Origin: Pontibaca methylaminivorans
GTDB lineage: Bacteria; Pseudomonadota; Alphaproteobacteria; Rhodobacterales; Rhodobacteraceae
Assembly: GCF_900156525.1 (NCBI RefSeq)
Contig: NZ_FTPS01000001.1
Span: forward strand, 868,001-932,000
Direction: 5' to 3'
DNA: 64,000 nucleotides
Of this stretch, positions 63,323-64,000 are shown piece after piece. The notes beneath the pieces were generated by a model. It was not told the DNA's origin. It did not search any database and saw nothing but the letters and a program-made list of their open reading frames with translations. The position numbers and the translations under genes were made by a program. The first letter of the stretch is position 1. Each line of letters begins with the position of its first letter.

Positions 63323-63620
63323 CCCGAAGGGGGAGGATCGCGATGCAATCGCCCGCCGAAGGACTGGCCCGCTGCCGGCAGGCGGATGCGCTCGGCATCG
63401 CCCCGCCTGCCCCGGGCAATGCACGCCAAACGCATTGCCGCGCGGCCCCGACACCGGCCTTCCGGCACCGTCCCGCCAGCGCCCCGCAACGCAAGGGGCC
63501 GCCACATGAAGGACGGTGTCGCGAGAACGTTTCCCCCATCCCCTCCACCGCGATGCCCGCCGCACCGACCACCCGGGCCGGCAGTTCCATCGCCCCGACC
63601 CGCGGAGCCCGCGCCGCATC
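63323..63620. other. Intergenic region between sucB and the MAPEG gene
   Basis: 298 bp. A 101-codon open frame (63319-63624) is Pro/Ala/Arg-rich with no ribosome site or family resemblance, and I do not accept it as a gene. No clear terminator or promoter seen. Confidence 0.45.
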
Positions 63621-64000
63621 ATGACCCCCGAACTTGCTGTCCTCGCTCTTGCCGCGCTGCTCCAGATGCTGCAACTCGCGCTCTATGCGCCCGTTGTCAC
63701 CCGCGATCTCGGCGCCGGCTACACCATGTCCGCCCGCGACCTGCCGCCGCCGCGGCCGGTTTCGCCGCTCGCAGGCCGGCTCAAACGCGCGCTCGACAAC
63801 CATTTCGAGGGGCTCATCCTCTTCACCATCGCCTGCCTGGTCACGGTGCTTGCCGGCAAATCGACGGCCTTCACCGCCGGCTGCGCCTGGACCTACCTGG
63901 GCGCGCGCATCCTCTATATCCCCGCCTATGCCCTTGCGCTCGCACCGGCGCGCTCGATCATATGGGGCATCGGCTTCCTCGCCACCCTGCTCATGCTGCT
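63621..64000 (+). CDS. MAPEG family membrane protein (partial)
   Basis: The first 126 codons are in the window; the gene continues past its end. The start MTPELAVLALAALLQMLQLALYAP is followed by a polar loop with NHFEGLILFTIACLVTVLAGKS, the MAPEG signature (E-x-L-x(n)-N-x-x-E-x-x-L-like with the conserved Asn-His-Phe-Glu), and GARILYIPAYALA. Members include microsomal glutathione transferase-like proteins. In Rhodobacterales a MAPEG gene commonly lies between sucB and lpd, so lpd is expected next. Confidence 0.85.
   Translation, partial: MTPELAVLALAALLQMLQLALYAPVVTRDLGAGYTMSARDLPPPRPVSPLAGRLKRALDNHFEGLILFTIACLVTVLAGKSTAFTAGCAWTYLGARILYIPAYALALAPARSIIWGIGFLATLLML

Noticed and set aside
63319-63624. 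A 101-codon frame between sucB and the MAPEG gene
   Set aside because: Pro/Ala/Arg-rich, overlaps both neighbours, no ribosome site, no similarity recognised.

Overview
The window is high-GC, densely coded chromosomal DNA from an alphaproteobacterium, most likely order Rhodobacterales (Rhodobacteraceae or Roseobacteraceae). The evidence is gene content and order: cckA near recA, a GTTC-N7-GTTC SOS box at recA, mdh and sucCDAB close to the sdh operon, a mesaconyl-CoA hydratase, a MetF/corrinoid-methyltransferase cluster with a 'virulence factor' domain protein, and a MAPEG gene after sucB. There are no rRNA genes, insertion sequences, prophage genes or CRISPR arrays. Most of it is core genome.

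Layout. 0.2-1.8 kb: two tandem outer-membrane barrel genes with near-identical terminators. 1.9-9.3 kb: SMR efflux protein, typA, a DUF1330 gene, alaS, recA with its SOS promoter, a sulfotransferase. 9.3-15.3 kb (minus strand): a virulence-factor-domain protein, MetF homologue, methyl-H4folate:corrinoid methyltransferase, RsmB-type rRNA methyltransferase and the cell-cycle kinase CckA. 15.5-20.7 kb: Ppx/GppA, rlmE, AI-2E-type permease, cardiolipin synthase, small secreted protein. 20.8-24.9 kb: ABC ATPase, FtsX permease and AttH-like lipocalin. 24.9-30.7 kb: guaB, a RamA-like corrinoid-activation ASKHA protein, tyrA and hisC. 31-32.5 kb: ibpA-type small heat-shock gene with a possible RNA thermometer, rlmH, rsfS. 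32.7-39.4 kb: a glycosyltransferase, then the leucine genes leuC, leuD and leuB interleaved with a DUF308 membrane protein and an EEP-fold protein, then tRNA-Gln. 39.5-46.3 kb (minus): BCCT betaine-type transporter and an rbbA-like exporter operon. 46.6-48.5 kb: ornithine decarboxylase with a structured speF-like leader carrying a 40-codon upstream ORF, and two small hypothetical genes. 48.7-64 kb: TCA-cycle block sdhCDAB (minus), PACE efflux protein, mesaconyl-CoA hydratase, DUF1737 and NnrU genes, mdh, sucC, an inserted foreign-looking gene, sucD, sucA, sucB and a partial MAPEG gene.

How it works together. The right end encodes succinyl-CoA to oxaloacetate and 2-oxoglutarate oxidation, with a mesaconyl-CoA hydratase linking to the ethylmalonyl-CoA or related acid pathways. 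The MetF, methyltransferase and ASKHA genes are parts of a corrinoid-dependent methyl-transfer (C1) system whose corrinoid protein and substrate methyltransferase are not here.

Most notable points: an AT-rich, unrecognised gene inserted exactly between sucC and sucD; the upstream ORF that spans the ornithine decarboxylase leader RNA; paired palindromes 21 bp apart upstream of sucC; and a ROSE-like hairpin over the ribosome site of the small heat-shock gene.
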